From positions 1 to 60,000 of the forward strand of contig JBBHKE010002075.1 in the NCBI GenBank assembly GCA_037447655.1: DNA of 60,000 nucleotides, in the 5' to 3' direction. The notes beneath the pieces are model-generated. The model had not been told where the DNA came from and did not search any database. It saw nothing but the letters and a program-made list of their open reading frames with translations. The translations under genes and the position numbers were made by a program. The stretch is from Zygnema cylindricum (Eukaryota > Streptophyta > Zygnematophyceae > Zygnematales > Zygnemataceae). Shown here piece after piece: positions 1 to 23,955 of the stretch (its first letter is position 1; every line of letters starts with the position of its first letter).

Positions 1-52
1 CCTTTACGTGATAATTTAAACTATACCTGACTTCTGATATACACATATCATA

Positions 53-115
<63 letters not shown>

Positions 116-911
116 ATATTTGAATCCGTTAATTTCAGAAGATTAAGGTTTTTAAAACTGATAACTTTTTGTGGGTTTCCTATTCTCCCCTTTAACATGA
201 AATACTGTGTTCCTTGTGGATGTAGATGAAGTTAAGATTCATATGACTGGATGTGAGTTTTAGGTTGGTAATGCTACAGTATTCATACCATGGTTTAAAC
301 TCTTTTTTTACTCTATAATTTCAATATTATCATTTTAACACTATGATTTGACTTCGTTTTTGCGAGTAATTGTACAGTTGTATGCAATTTTCCAAGTGAA
401 AACTGTATTTGTTTACATATCAGTCAAAAAAACATAAAAAAATTATCCGCCAGTTGCAAAAAACGTTTCTAATCTTCAAAATCAAACTGAAAATTACAAC
501 TGAAAGCCTATTGGTACTCCTATTCATAACAAATTGATATAAGAACTTGAACTTTTTTCTGGTAAAAACACGTGAAGTAAAAAATGGAAGTGTTTTTACA
601 CCAGAAATTACCAAAAATATTATTTTCATATATGTATCACCTCCGATTGTCTACTTTTTTGTTGTTTGTTTCTCAGATTATTCTTGTGGTTTGTTTTCAG
701 ATACTTTTTCTTGTTTGTTTTTCAGATGCTTTTTTGTTGTTTGTTTTCAGATTCGTTTTTTTATTCATATTGTAAACTGTTATGCTCATTTTTATAATGT
801 TACATTCTTAATGTATACTGTTATATTTTTTATTATGTTATATTCATGATTTATACTGTCATATTCATATTTATAATGTTATATTCATATGTATACTGTT
901 CTTTATTGCAG
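1..911 (+). other. 3' part of an intron of the ABC1K gene
   Basis: No coding exon can be supported here. The stretch ends in an acceptor (ag at 910-911) in front of the first visible ABC1K exon, so it is most simply the end of a long intron whose upstream exons lie outside the window. It is T-rich with a pure (TC)n run at about 61-111. The stretch at about 650-890 holds several degenerate 'ttgtttttcag' and 'atgttatattcat' repeats that create decoy acceptor-like sequences before the real one. Confidence 0.6.
61..111. repeat. (TC)n microsatellite
   Basis: Uninterrupted TC dinucleotide run of about 50 bases inside the ABC1K intron, with an AT-rich (atatat) lead-in. Similar (TC)n runs recur at 4837-4975 and 6330-6405 in the same gene. 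Confidence 0.95.
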
Positions 912-3900
912 GTAGGAGTTTACTGTTCTCTTACTCAACTCCTTGACAGTGGATTTTATCATGCGGACCCTCATCCCGGAAACCTTTTAAAAACTCCCGA
1001 TGGAAAGCTTGCATATCTAGGTGTTTTTTTCTTTTTTCTTTTATTTTCACTTTATCATATTTTTATATCACATTTTCGAAGCAAAATTTGTCGTCGCCTT
1101 CGTTTTTTGCATTGTGTTTTTTATCTGGGATATACACGTTATAGAGATTGGATAAATAAGAGGAAGGGAAGGAGGTGGAGGGAAGGAAAGAGGGAGGTAA
1201 AGGTAGGAGGGATGAAGCAGTGAGAGGAGGGAGCGGGAGATATGTAAGGGAGAATGAAGGATGGGAGGGATCAAAAGTTGCGAATTAGGTTGGGATTATG
1301 ATCTGCTAAAGGAAGTGAAGGGAAGGACAGAGGGGGGCATGAAGAAGACGGAAGGAAAGAGAGAGATTGAGAAATGTGAGAGAGGAAAAGAAGATAGGAG
1401 AGCAGCAAGTTTAGTCCTACAATTGATTATCTAAAATAAAATTATGAATGTACATTTTCAAGGTTTTGTAAATCACTTAACAACAAAAGTTTTGAAGAAA
1501 TATTTGAAAGGAACAGAAAATTGAAAACTGATAGGATGTGGGGAGGGAGGGAGGGAGAGAGGGTTCAGATTTTGGAATGATGGGGGAAATAAAACAAGAT
1601 TTGAGAGAGGCCCTCATTGAAGCTTCGGTCCATCTTGTAAATCGAGAATACGATTCACTTGCCGGAGATTTTGTCAATCTTGGGTACGAAACTTTATAGT
1701 TCCTCATTGTTATTTTTTATTGTTATTTTTTCTTCTTTTCATCTATGGCTTTTTTCTTTGATATAATTTTTCCGTTTTTCTTCATTATTATTTTCATTAT
1801 TTTGAAACAAGTTTGGCCTTTATACTCGTACCTTAGACGAGGTCAACTTTACGACATTGTCAATTTTATACTTTTGGCAACTTTTCCATGTGTATTTAAA
1901 AAAAAACGGCCTTAACAGGAATAATTGACTTCTTGTACCTTATTTTAGAGTTCTTATTATGCTCATATCCAAAGCAGTTTAAATAGAAGGAAACAAAACT
2001 AAGCAGTTTCTGGTTTTGGTCTCAGAATGACTTGGAGTATTTAGTGGCTTTTGTTTTTCGTATTTCCTCTGTTATTTATTGCTCCTCGTATACAAAATCT
2101 TTTTTTTTTTTTTATAGAGGAGAGGAGAGGAGAAATTTGACTAAAAACTGCAATTTTTTTGCAGATTATTACCCCCGACCGAGAAATTGGATGTGATGGC
2201 CGCGGCTTTGACAGGCAAGTTTCTTCACTTAAAGAAATTCTTAAAATACATAATCTCTAAATAATAGTCCAATAATAATCGAAATAAATAGTAATCTAAA
2301 ACATAATCTTATAATCTCGAAGAAATCATTTACAATCTTTTAGTTTTGACTTTTTTTAGATGTTTCCTTCGTAGTTTTTATAGAATTTTTATTTTAGTTA
2401 TGTTTCCCTCTCCCTCTCCCTCTCCCTTCCTCTCCCTTTTACTTTTTTTTTTTGAGCTTCTGCTTTATGCAGGAGTTTTCCAGAATGCTATAAGTAAAGG
2501 AGTTCGTAACATTAGTTTTGGAGACCTCTCTACCGATCTCGGAAAGACAATGTTAGTTTTTTTTGGTTATGTAACTGTTTACGTTATTGTTTTTTGCTTC
2601 TCTTTTGCTTTTTTTTTTGTTGTTGTTTTTGTTTGTTTTTGTTTTTGTTGTTTTCGTCAACAACAACAAAAAAAACACATTGTTCCTTAATTAGTTTGTA
2701 TGTATTTAGGATCTGAATTTATGTTTATTCATTTGTTGTTTTTTTATTGACTTACTTTTCACTTTTGTTGTCTTTCTTTTTTTCTTTCCTCCTTTCCTCT
2801 TGTATGCGAATTTGTACATTTGTGAATAAATATTTTCTCTTTTTTAATTTGTGAAATGCTTCTCTTCTCTTAATGTGTTTGCGAATAGGTACAAGTTCAA
2901 GTTTCGCATTCCGGCCTATTTTTCTCTTGTCGTTCGAAGGTAAAGATTTTTTTTTTTTTCTTCTCCACTTCTTTCCTTTTTTATTTTTTCTAAAGCTTCT
3001 TGTCAGCTAAATTGTAAGCATTTTCAAATTGCCAAGAACAAACAATGTTTTCTAGCTTCTGTTTTACTGTTGCAAAAAAAAAGTGTCTATAATACCAATC
3101 TTTAAATATTAAGTATTCTACGACGTATTTGTGATGAAATCAGGTCCCTTATGATTTGTCTTACATGCTGCTCGACACTAATAGAGTCGTCAAAATCATT
3201 CATAAAAAAACGATTTTCTGTTATAAAAGAGTTTTATGGTTTTTTTTAGAGTGAACAATGTGAATCGCTAGTTAGAAAAACGAGTTAGTATAAAACATGG
3301 GATATACCTGCTCTGGGAGAATTGTACGAATATTTGTCCCTTTAGAGCCGTGGTTATTTGTGATGATTGGATTTGTCCTTTATGTCGAATTTTCATCTAC
3401 AATAAAATTTGATATATTTATGGAACTGACAATTTTTTATCGAGAACCTGAAAAAAACTGATTCTGTTATTGTATTTTTTTTCTACTGAAATCTTTAACA
3501 ATCATATTACTCGGCAATATCAGGGAGAAAATCCTGATGCCCGGTGTATCTATTTTCGGTAGGGTGTAGACGATTTTTTTTTGGTTTTATGCGTGGAAAT
3601 TTTTTGTCAATTTTTTTTTTTTGTTTCGCAAATTCTGAAAGGGATACAGCCAATAGCAGAACTCCTGGAAAATCTCTTTTGTAGTGTTGTGTATCAGTAG
3701 CCTCTCACCGATAATCGATATGCACCTTTTCTTGACTTACCAATAATTGGTATGGTAATTGACTTACCTTTTTTGGTACATCGACTTGATATATTGATCT
3801 CGAAGATATCGCGATATTTCACGGATATATTGGTCTGTTATACCGATTAATAAATACTGCGATAATTGACCTTCTACTTAAGGGGTTTTTAGGTTATCAT

Positions 3901-6321
3901 TGGATATTATTATTTCTATTCACTGTGGCCTGTGCCCCTGCCACACTGTATCACAAATTTGTGACACGCTGTCACACTATCGCAACGGATCACATTTGAA
4001 TGGGACGAAACTTCTGAGGACATATTTGCTTCAAGTGGGAATTATTGTTGTCATATTTGTGGCAAGTGGGACGGCTTAAATTTGAGTATTTTGGTGAGAT
4101 ATTCTGTGGTACAGAACAGTTGTTTTTAACGGTATTTTTGGTGGGGTTTTCTATGGTTACAGTTTAACAGTTTTGGAAGGAATTGCTTTGAGTAGCGATA
4201 GGGATTACAAAGTTCTCAGCAGTTCCTACCCTTGGATCGCACGGAAAGTTTTAACTGACAGATCTCCCTCTCTTCGTAACACTCTCAAGCAACTTATCTA
4301 CAAGGTCTCTCTCCCTCTTTCTCTCTCCATCCCCTCTCTCCCTCTTTTTCCCTTTTCACTCTCCCTCCCCTTCCCTCTGGTGTTTATGTATTTCGAGAAT
4401 GAAGGAAAATTATGGAAAAGACGACGGAGTGAGAGACGCGAATTGTAATAACTTTTGTCAATTGTTTTCTTTTACTGATTGAGATGTATATGTACAACTG
4501 AAATACAGTCAAGAATGGTGAACAACGTGCATTGTAGGATGTCACAATACCTTGATAATTTATATGGAATATTTGTCACATGTATAACATATATAACATA
4601 TATATCATGGATATATGTTAAGGAGATCCTGGATTTGGTGTGGTTTTTTAGCACTCTATCTTGTACCAAAGTGAGCACAAAATGAATGTAGTACATATAT
4701 TGGACAACCTTAGAATTTTTATTTTTTGAGCGTACAGGGGCCTTTGTAATTGGTTGAGGTTGAACAGGAGGGTCGTTTCCGTTTCGATCGACTAGAGAGC
4801 CTTTTGAGTGAGGTAAGGGCTGTTATGCACCAGATTCTCTCTCTCTCTCTCCCTCCCTCCCTCCCGCCCTCCTCTTTCCCTCGCTCTCCCTCTCTCTTTG
4901 CTTTGCTCTCCCTCCCTCTCCCTCTCTCCCTCTCCCCCTCTCTCCTTCTCTGTCTCTCTCTCTTTCTCTCTCTCCAAAGATTCCTTAATACTTGCGCTAT
5001 CTGTCACTAGTAACTAAATTGAAGTTTTTTTCTAATGCTTTTTGAGAATTGGGGTTATATGCAGTCTGTACGGCCTATGTTTGGAGCGAATCTTTTAAGT
5101 AGTCGAGAGGAGCAAGACGAAAAACGAGAATCTTTGCGACGAGTTTTGAAATTTGCTTTAGGGCCAGAGGTGCGTTAAGAAATTTTCTTACTTTGGTGGC
5201 TTAAAGTTTTCTTACTTTCAGAATTTTTTTCGATAAACAGTGTTTTTAATTTTCACAATATGGATAAGGAGGTTCACTAAAGGACAAATTTTAATTGAAA
5301 TCATTTGCGCCTTGTGACAAGGTGACGTTTTACATTCAAGTTTATGAAATCTTTGCAAAAAAAAAAACAATGTTGTTTGCCAGTCGGTGTGACCTTCTAG
5401 CTTGTCATTCAATCACTTGTTACGTAGGCACCCATTTTTCCCAGTAAAAAGTTATGGTTAATATCCTAAAATAAAAAGACACTTGTGGGATATAATTTGT
5501 TGTGGTTTTCAGGGCGAGTTTATTCGAGAAACGTTGATTGACGAAGTCGCAAAGGTTGGTTTACTTTTTCAAAGGTTTAGGAAAAGATCGAACTTTACAT
5601 ATCTAAGAATCAAATTAGACTAGATGATTTGTTTTCAGTTTTTTATATTTATTTTTATTTTATTTGTTAAAGGGAAATAGTTTGTTTATTTATCACTTTG
5701 TTCCTAAACGTTATGTAAACGAGAAAATTATAATTTTGTCTTTATACAATGCCGTGATTCAAATTGTTACGATTCAAATTTGCATAGTGATGTTTACTTT
5801 TTTTTTTTTTTTTCCTGTAATCAGGGCGTGGATGCTTATAACCGAGCTTTATTTGATGCGGCATCTGTCTCAATTGCGACTAATCTTCCTTTTACGGTCC
5901 CAAGACCTGTCTCCCTATTGGACGACGAAGATCGAATACATTTAGATAACTTGAGAAGACTCAGTTCACTCCTTTTACAAGGCTCTCTCTCGGTAAAATC
6001 AAACCATCTTTATCTTTGTTTTTCTTTCTGCTTCTGTCTCTGTTCCTGTCTCTGTTTCTGTTTATGCTTTCTGTTTGGTTTTGTCGTTTTTGTCTTTCCA
6101 ACTGTAGGTTTTCTTTTTATTTGGTTTTTCGTAATGTTTTCTTCTCTCTTCGCTCAGGAAAGAAGCGAGAGTTCTATGACAAGGAAACAAATGGAGATCA
6201 TTTTAAAGTTTTTCACGGGTTATGGATTTTGTTTTTCAAGTTTTGAGATTTTTCCTCTCTTCCATGGTTTTTTAGCCGTCACTCCCAAATCACGTCAATT
6301 ATGGTGTTGTGGTTAAAATAC

Positions 6322-6390
<69 letters not shown>

Positions 6391-7534
6391 TCCCTCTCCT
6401 TCCTCTCCTCTCTTTTATCGTGGATATGAAAAACAGACAGATGCTTCGGAAGTCTATTATGATGAAGACGACACTCCCACTCCGACATGGAATGATTTTT
6501 TGTCTCTTCTGCAAAAGACACCTGGCATTTTACAGAGTCTCCCAGCTTTAACAGTCATTTCCGAGGTATGTGAGAAAGGGGTAAAAAGGAAACTAAATGT
6601 AATTTGTTAAGAAATGGGTAAAATTATGGTTACTTTACAGCTCCTTTTCTCACCCCAAACCAAATGGGGGTGTTTCTGTAAAACTCAAACCGACTTTTAA
6701 TGCGTTCTCTTGGTTTATTAAATGGGTATAATGGGGGTATTTTACAGCTTCCTCTTCCTGCCCAACAGGCGGCCCTATCTCTGCCTATGAGTCTGGCAGG
6801 AAAGGTGACATCACGGATTTTGGCCCGAACCATTCGGAGCAGCATTCCCCGTTCTATGTCTCCTCCGTTACTCGTGAGTTTTTTAGGTTTCGAAAGTGAA
6901 AATGAATGTGAAGGGTGGAAATGGGGATTTGAGACGGAAATGGAAGTGACTAAACGGAAATGGAAATAGAAATAAAAATGTAAACGGAGAAAGTAAATGA
7001 TAATAAATTGGAGAAGTGTGTGAAAATGACGGCAAGAGTTAAATGGAAATGAAAATGGGAATGAATTTGGAAATGGAAATGGAAATGGTAAAGATGATGA
7101 TGGATAGCGATCAGGATATGGAAGCGATAATGATAACTATGAAGGGGAAGGAAAAAATGTAAAAAAATGGTATTAAAATGATAGTAAATGAGGACGAGGA
7201 TGATAATGAAAGTGATGTTGTTGACGGTGAGGATAACATAACTAAAATAATAATAATATTCTGATAACAATAGTAATAATAGCGATACTAAAATGATACC
7301 TGAATATTTATAATTAAAACGATAGTGCTACAGTTTTAAGTGGCTAGTGTTTCGAATCTCGGAGATTGGAAGGAGCTGTTCTTGAGACAGTGCTGTGTTA
7401 AGGAAATTAACATAATTTGGTACCCTCAAAATGTGTTTATTTTTTCACGGATGTTGCTCAGATTCCAGATTTTTTTTTTTTTGTTTGTTTCTAATGATTT
7501 CATTTCCGCAATGCAGGAATCTCCGGCTTTGTGA
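912..7534 (+). CDS. ABC1K (ABC1/COQ8/UbiB-type) atypical kinase, plastid-type, C-terminal part
   Basis: Exons: 912-1020, 1569-1683, 2165-2214, 2473-2551, 2889-2939, 4163-4304, 4768-4812, 5065-5169, 5513-5554, 5825-5992, 6437-6565, 6748-6873, 7517-7534; all phases agree and give 392 visible residues plus a stop. The protein opens inside the kinase fold: catalytic loop [12 protein letters not shown] (visible residues 15-26), then LAYLDFGMM (33-41), where the DFG aspartate codon is split by the first intron. Further family marks are [19 protein letters not shown], which spans two junctions, and LLTD-like [10 protein letters not shown]. The downstream helical region and an extended C-terminus of about 150 residues resemble plastid/cyanobacterial ABC1K proteins, which in plants sit on plastoglobules or thylakoids and affect prenyl-lipid metabolism (family knowledge). 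The N-terminus, including the KxGQ motif and any transit peptide, is outside the window. The last exon (six codons, ESPAL-stop) is the weakest call; reading through 6873 instead gives a slightly longer tail. One intron uses a GC donor. Confidence 0.92.
2215..2472 (+). other. GC-AG intron in the ABC1K gene
   Basis: The exon ends aca-g and the intron starts GCAAGT at 2215. Using the nearby GT (four bases later) would put the next exon, which encodes [10 protein letters not shown], out of frame, whereas the GC donor joins ALT to GVFQNA in frame. The acceptor at 2471-2472 follows a (CCCTCT)n tract at about 2406-2445. Confidence 0.85.
3682..3880 (+). mobile_element. Diverged relic of the TAGTGTTGTGTATCGG element
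   Basis: Lies in the 1.2-kb ABC1K intron 2940-4162. It begins tagtgttgtgtatc, like the terminal repeat of the full copies at 18591 and 11765, and continues with the same style of 'cgataatcgata' and 'gatatcgcgatat' sequence, but the right terminal repeat is not recognisable. The end position is a guess. The rest of this intron shows nothing coding. Confidence 0.45.
4310..4385. repeat. CT-rich tract at an ABC1K donor
   Basis: Pyrimidine-rich tract (CTCTCCCT repeats) beginning immediately after the donor at 4305, with the sense strand pyrimidine-rich. Confidence 0.8.
4837..4976. repeat. (CT)n/(CCCT)n pyrimidine tract
   Basis: About 140 bases almost purely C and T on the + strand, in the short intron 4813-5064 of the ABC1K gene. 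It encodes long low-complexity open frames on both strands that are not genes. Confidence 0.9.
6330..6410. repeat. (TC)n tract in front of an ABC1K acceptor
   Basis: About 80 bases of TC repeat ending shortly before the acceptor at 6435-6436, so the microsatellite may double as the polypyrimidine tract of that intron. The acceptor also has a competing ACAG four bases downstream; only the first keeps the frame ([12 protein letters not shown]). Confidence 0.85.
6612..6760 (+). repeat. Duplicated acceptor region in the ABC1K intron
   Basis: The segment at 6612-6650 (aaatgggtaaaa, then tttacagctcc) is repeated at 6718-6760 (aaatgggtataa, then tttacagcttcc). The second copy is the real acceptor (exon start 6748, [10 protein letters not shown]). 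Splicing to the first copy would reach an in-frame stop after about 19 codons. Confidence 0.75.
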
Positions 7535-8296
7535 CACCAGATAATATGTTTTCATTTGTAGATACATGCCTAGAAATGTTACCTTATTGTTTTTAAAAAG
7601 ACTGAAAGGTGGCCCATGTTTCTTGTAACATTGGTTCTTTGTATTAAAACAACTTTTGTCGGTGTACATAGGCTATTTAGTTGATTTATGTTACATTTCC
7701 GGATATTGTATGTAGCCCAAAAGTGTAAGTAGCCATTTCTTTTCTGTTATTGCCACACATTATTTTGCCTATATGGACACATATCCTCCTGTTGTCTTTC
7801 ACCATCTTTCACCTCCTATGAAAAAATTGTGACTGTTTCTGAGTTTCCTTTTTGCGTCGGTTGACATTTCTATCATCGCTAAATCTCATCTCATTAAATG
7901 ACTGAATGTAAGAAATACTGGAATGTTTTCGAAAGAGTTGCCACGTTTTGAGTTATTGTTCTGTCAGTAAGTGACAAATAGTCGATGCTCGTGTATTATA
8001 TTAAAAGATGTTCCTACATTATACTAATGGATGTGATTGATTGCTCGGTGCTGTTTTAAGAACAAAATGCAATTGATAAAACGACAATACCTTTTTACAG
8101 CTGTGAACGTCTCAGACAGGCCCGGGAAATATCAGATTTCAAAAGTCTGCGGGGATTTTTTTTGTTGTTTGGAGAGTGATATAAAATTGATCATATGATA
8201 CCAACTTTTTATACCCATAATGTATCTCGAAGAGGCCCTGTGATATCAACGCTGACGCAGCATGGAGAAAAGGAGCAAAAGGTACAAAAGAACCAT

Positions 8297-8371
8297 TTAG
8301 AGGGAGAGGGAGAGGAAAGGGGAGAGGGAGAGGGAGAAGGAGAGGGAGAGGGAGATGGAGACGGAGGAGAA
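8297..8371. repeat. (GAGGGA)n microsatellite
   Basis: Purine-only hexamer array on the + strand, 'gagggagagggagaggga' type, in intergenic DNA. Confidence 0.9.
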
Positions 8372-9019
8372 AAAGCCGAGAGAGGAAAGAAAGGGAGAAC
8401 TTCTGTAGTCTACTAGTAGCCAGACAATCGGACGACGCAGCTGTTTCTGAATCGTTTAACGAAAAAGCGTTAAGAAAGAAAAAGTTAATTATTTTTAACG
8501 CTATTTCGAGATCAGAGGGCAAAAAAATCCGGCACCGAATTAGTGTTATTAACGCGACTAACGAATCAAGGTGTAGAAATCATATTTTGGAAAAACATGT
8601 CACTACAGAATCATTAGAAGCACTCTGCTAAAGTATATGAGAAATAAAAAGTACATTTCAAAAAAAAAAATCTTATTACAGACTAAGTAAAGCCGGTGGT
8701 TATAAATTTTAACTCATATAGTAATTTTATCCACCACGTTTTTTTCGCAGCAATGTCGTCATCACCAAGAGCGTCAATTCCTTTAAAAACCCTAAAAAGA
8801 CTCCATTTTTTCCTGCAACCTAAACCGTCCTTTATTAATAAACAAATGTGAGTACCTCAGCACTAATTACGGTCACAATTACTACACATCAGAAGTCCAT
8901 CTCTGGGAAATAAAATCTGAAATAAAGATCGTCCCTTTTCTTTCCTCCTCGGTCCCTCCAACTCTAAAGGATACCATTCCCAGATTGTGTTTTCCATCTG
9001 TGCATAACATAAAAACACG

Positions 9020-9240
9020 AAACCGACAATTAACCGTCATAAAGTATCCATAAAACCAGGGTTTAACCGTCATAAATCATACATAATACCAGGGATTAAC
9101 CGTCATAAATCAAACGAGAAACCAGCTTCATGAATCAAAAATAAAAACCGAAGAAAAACCATCATTAAGCATGAAAAAACCGGGGATAAACCATAATAAA
9201 TCACACATGAGATTGGGGACTAACCGTCCTAAATCATTAC
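9020..9240. repeat. Approximately 35-bp tandem repeat array
   Basis: Six or seven degenerate units with shared core aaccgtcataaatca followed by 'ccaggg/ccgggg' blocks; each unit has drifted. Intergenic, downstream of both converging genes. Confidence 0.8.
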
Positions 9241-9327
9241 AGGCAGAAATTGTCCTGCGATGCAATCAAAATATTCCGTATCAATAATGTGTAAATTTCT
9301 AATCATAAAAGGTTACAAAAAGGGCAA

Positions 9328-9342
9328 AGGGTAAGGGTAAGG

Positions 9343-9379
<37 letters not shown>

Positions 9380-9380
9380 G

Positions 9381-9440
<60 letters not shown>

Positions 9441-9457
9441 AAGGGTAAGGGTAAGGG
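9328..9457. repeat. (GGGTGA)n hexamer array flanked by GGGTAA units
   Basis: About 21 near-perfect hexamers, mostly GGGTGA, bordered by GGGTAA units on both sides. It resembles a telomere-type G-rich repeat but is not TTAGGG or TTTAGGG. It lies about 60 bp beyond the predicted stop of the Ste20-like kinase, G-rich on that gene's template strand, and could form G-quadruplexes. Confidence 0.9.
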
Positions 9458-9515
9458 AGAAGGCAGCACCAAAGATTCCAAACCAAACATTTGAACTATG
9501 GATGAGACCACTGGC

Positions 9516-22398
<12,883 letters not shown>

Positions 22399-23955
22399 TT
22401 TGAGGTTTTTTCAAAAGGAGGGAGCTGAGGAGAAGGAGAGAGAAGGAGAGAGAAAGAGATAAAAAGAGAGAGGAAAAGGAGAAAGTAAGGTAAAGAGAGA
22501 GAAAGTAGAGGCAGAGAGTAAGTGACGAGAAGATTTAGCTAAAAATAAACAATTTTAGTAGAATCGGTTCAATTATAAGGGATTCATCTAAAAACATATG
22601 AGCAAATTAATGTTTAGAACAGGCAAAACCATTCAATTAATGTTCTAAAGACAATATGCTGAAATAATTATTGTCGAGGATTACAAATTTACAATGCAGT
22701 AATTCTAACATGAAACTATCAAAATAAGCCAGTGCTACACTGTAGAAGTGAGTATTCTTGTCATTTTAACAATCGTTGGATTTGATGAACCAGTCATCAT
22801 ACATTCATAATTCATGAAGGTACAAAAGTACAAGAATCTGACGTTAGAAGTTCAAATTCCCTGCAGTTGTTTAAAATTGACATCTTTGGTAATAGTGTGG
22901 ACAGTGGTATCCTGCACACTAATAGCAGTGAACAGTCAGAACTAGCCTTGTAGAAGCATATAAACAGTTCAACAAGTTGTGGAACAAACGGTGACAGTGT
23001 TTCTGTGTAATACCAGTTTACCAGAATGCGGGCTCGTTTGAAAATAAAACTCTATTATGCCATTCCCTTAAATGACAGAGAATAATTATCTACCTGGTCG
23101 CAGCAGCGCCGCACAATTATCCTTAGGGCTATCTGGCTATATCTCCATGGGACCAGGATTTGTGTACGGCATTTGAGATATGCACTGTACTTGTGAGACT
23201 TTTGTTGACCAGAACTGTATGAACAGCATTCTGGTGCTGTGCAACAATGTACTCCTCATAGAACTCAAAGTACGGTGAAGTACTAGGAGAGGCAGCGATT
23301 GCAGCCCATCATTAAATTGTAGCAACAAACCAATGATATTTTGACATTTGGAGATGAACTTTGACCCTCGCCTTCAAACGGACCTATCCAGGGAGGTACA
23401 CTAATGGACTGTACAGTACTTACCTGTACTGTACCCCGGTATTTCTGTTGAATCTGGTTGGGATTCGACAAAATCTGAAACTGTACAGTACCCATACTGT
23501 ACCTTCCCCTCTCCTGTCATTTCGCGTTCTATAGGTGATGGCTGGCTCGTCAAGAAGCGTCCCGTTATCCCGTACCATCACTGAAATATCCTTTAAGATG
23601 CTACCCATGTCCCAGTTTCGCACTTTTCAATGCTTTATGTGTGTTTACGATCCAGTTTAATAAATTACAATACTGCCAGTACTGCACTGCACTGTACCGT
23701 ACTGTACTCTACTGTATTGTACTGTACTGTAGTTTCCACAGTGTACAAAACTACAAACGTCAAACGTGTACAATCGTACTTTCATCCACAAAGTGGCAAG
23801 CTTATTGGTTCAGTTCGGCTGACGTGGAAACGCCCTACGATCCCGGGGCTCAGGGGACCTCATCTTTTGCCCATCGCCGACCGACTGTTGCCATTTCTCG
23901 CACAATCTTCGTCCCTCACTCGTCGTACAATCCAACGTACGTCTAGCAAGCCGCC
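22399..23955. promoter_or_regulatory. Divergent promoter region of the Ste20-like kinase and RPI genes
   Basis: No gene is supported in these 1.56 kb. The kinase side (22420-22515) is GA-rich on +, giving a CT-rich leader upstream of the minus-strand ATG. The RPI side carries many GTAC palindromes (separate entry) and a locally GC-richer stretch (23790-23955) that ends in a strong initiation context, gccgccATGG. Confidence 0.6.
23395..23775 (+). promoter_or_regulatory. Cluster of GTAC palindromes upstream of RPI
   Basis: Repeated 'ctgtacagtac', 'tactgtac' and 'cgtactgtac' motifs; the densest part (23675-23740) is about 220 bp upstream of the RPI start codon. A similar cluster occurs about 230 bp upstream of the GT47 gene. 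It may be a minisatellite or a real regulatory array. GTAC is the core of copper-response elements in Chlamydomonas (family knowledge), but a function here is only inferred. Confidence 0.4.

Larger units (their letters stand above)
7535..9515. other. Convergent intergenic region between the ABC1K and Ste20-like kinase genes
   Basis: No gene is supported. It holds the presumed 3' ends of two converging genes, a GA-rich microsatellite (8297-8370), a dispersed repeat piece at about 8455-8570 that resembles 13940-14050, a tandem array of about 35 bp at about 9020-9240 with core 'aaccgtcataaatca', and a GGGTGA array (separate entry). Confidence 0.7.
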
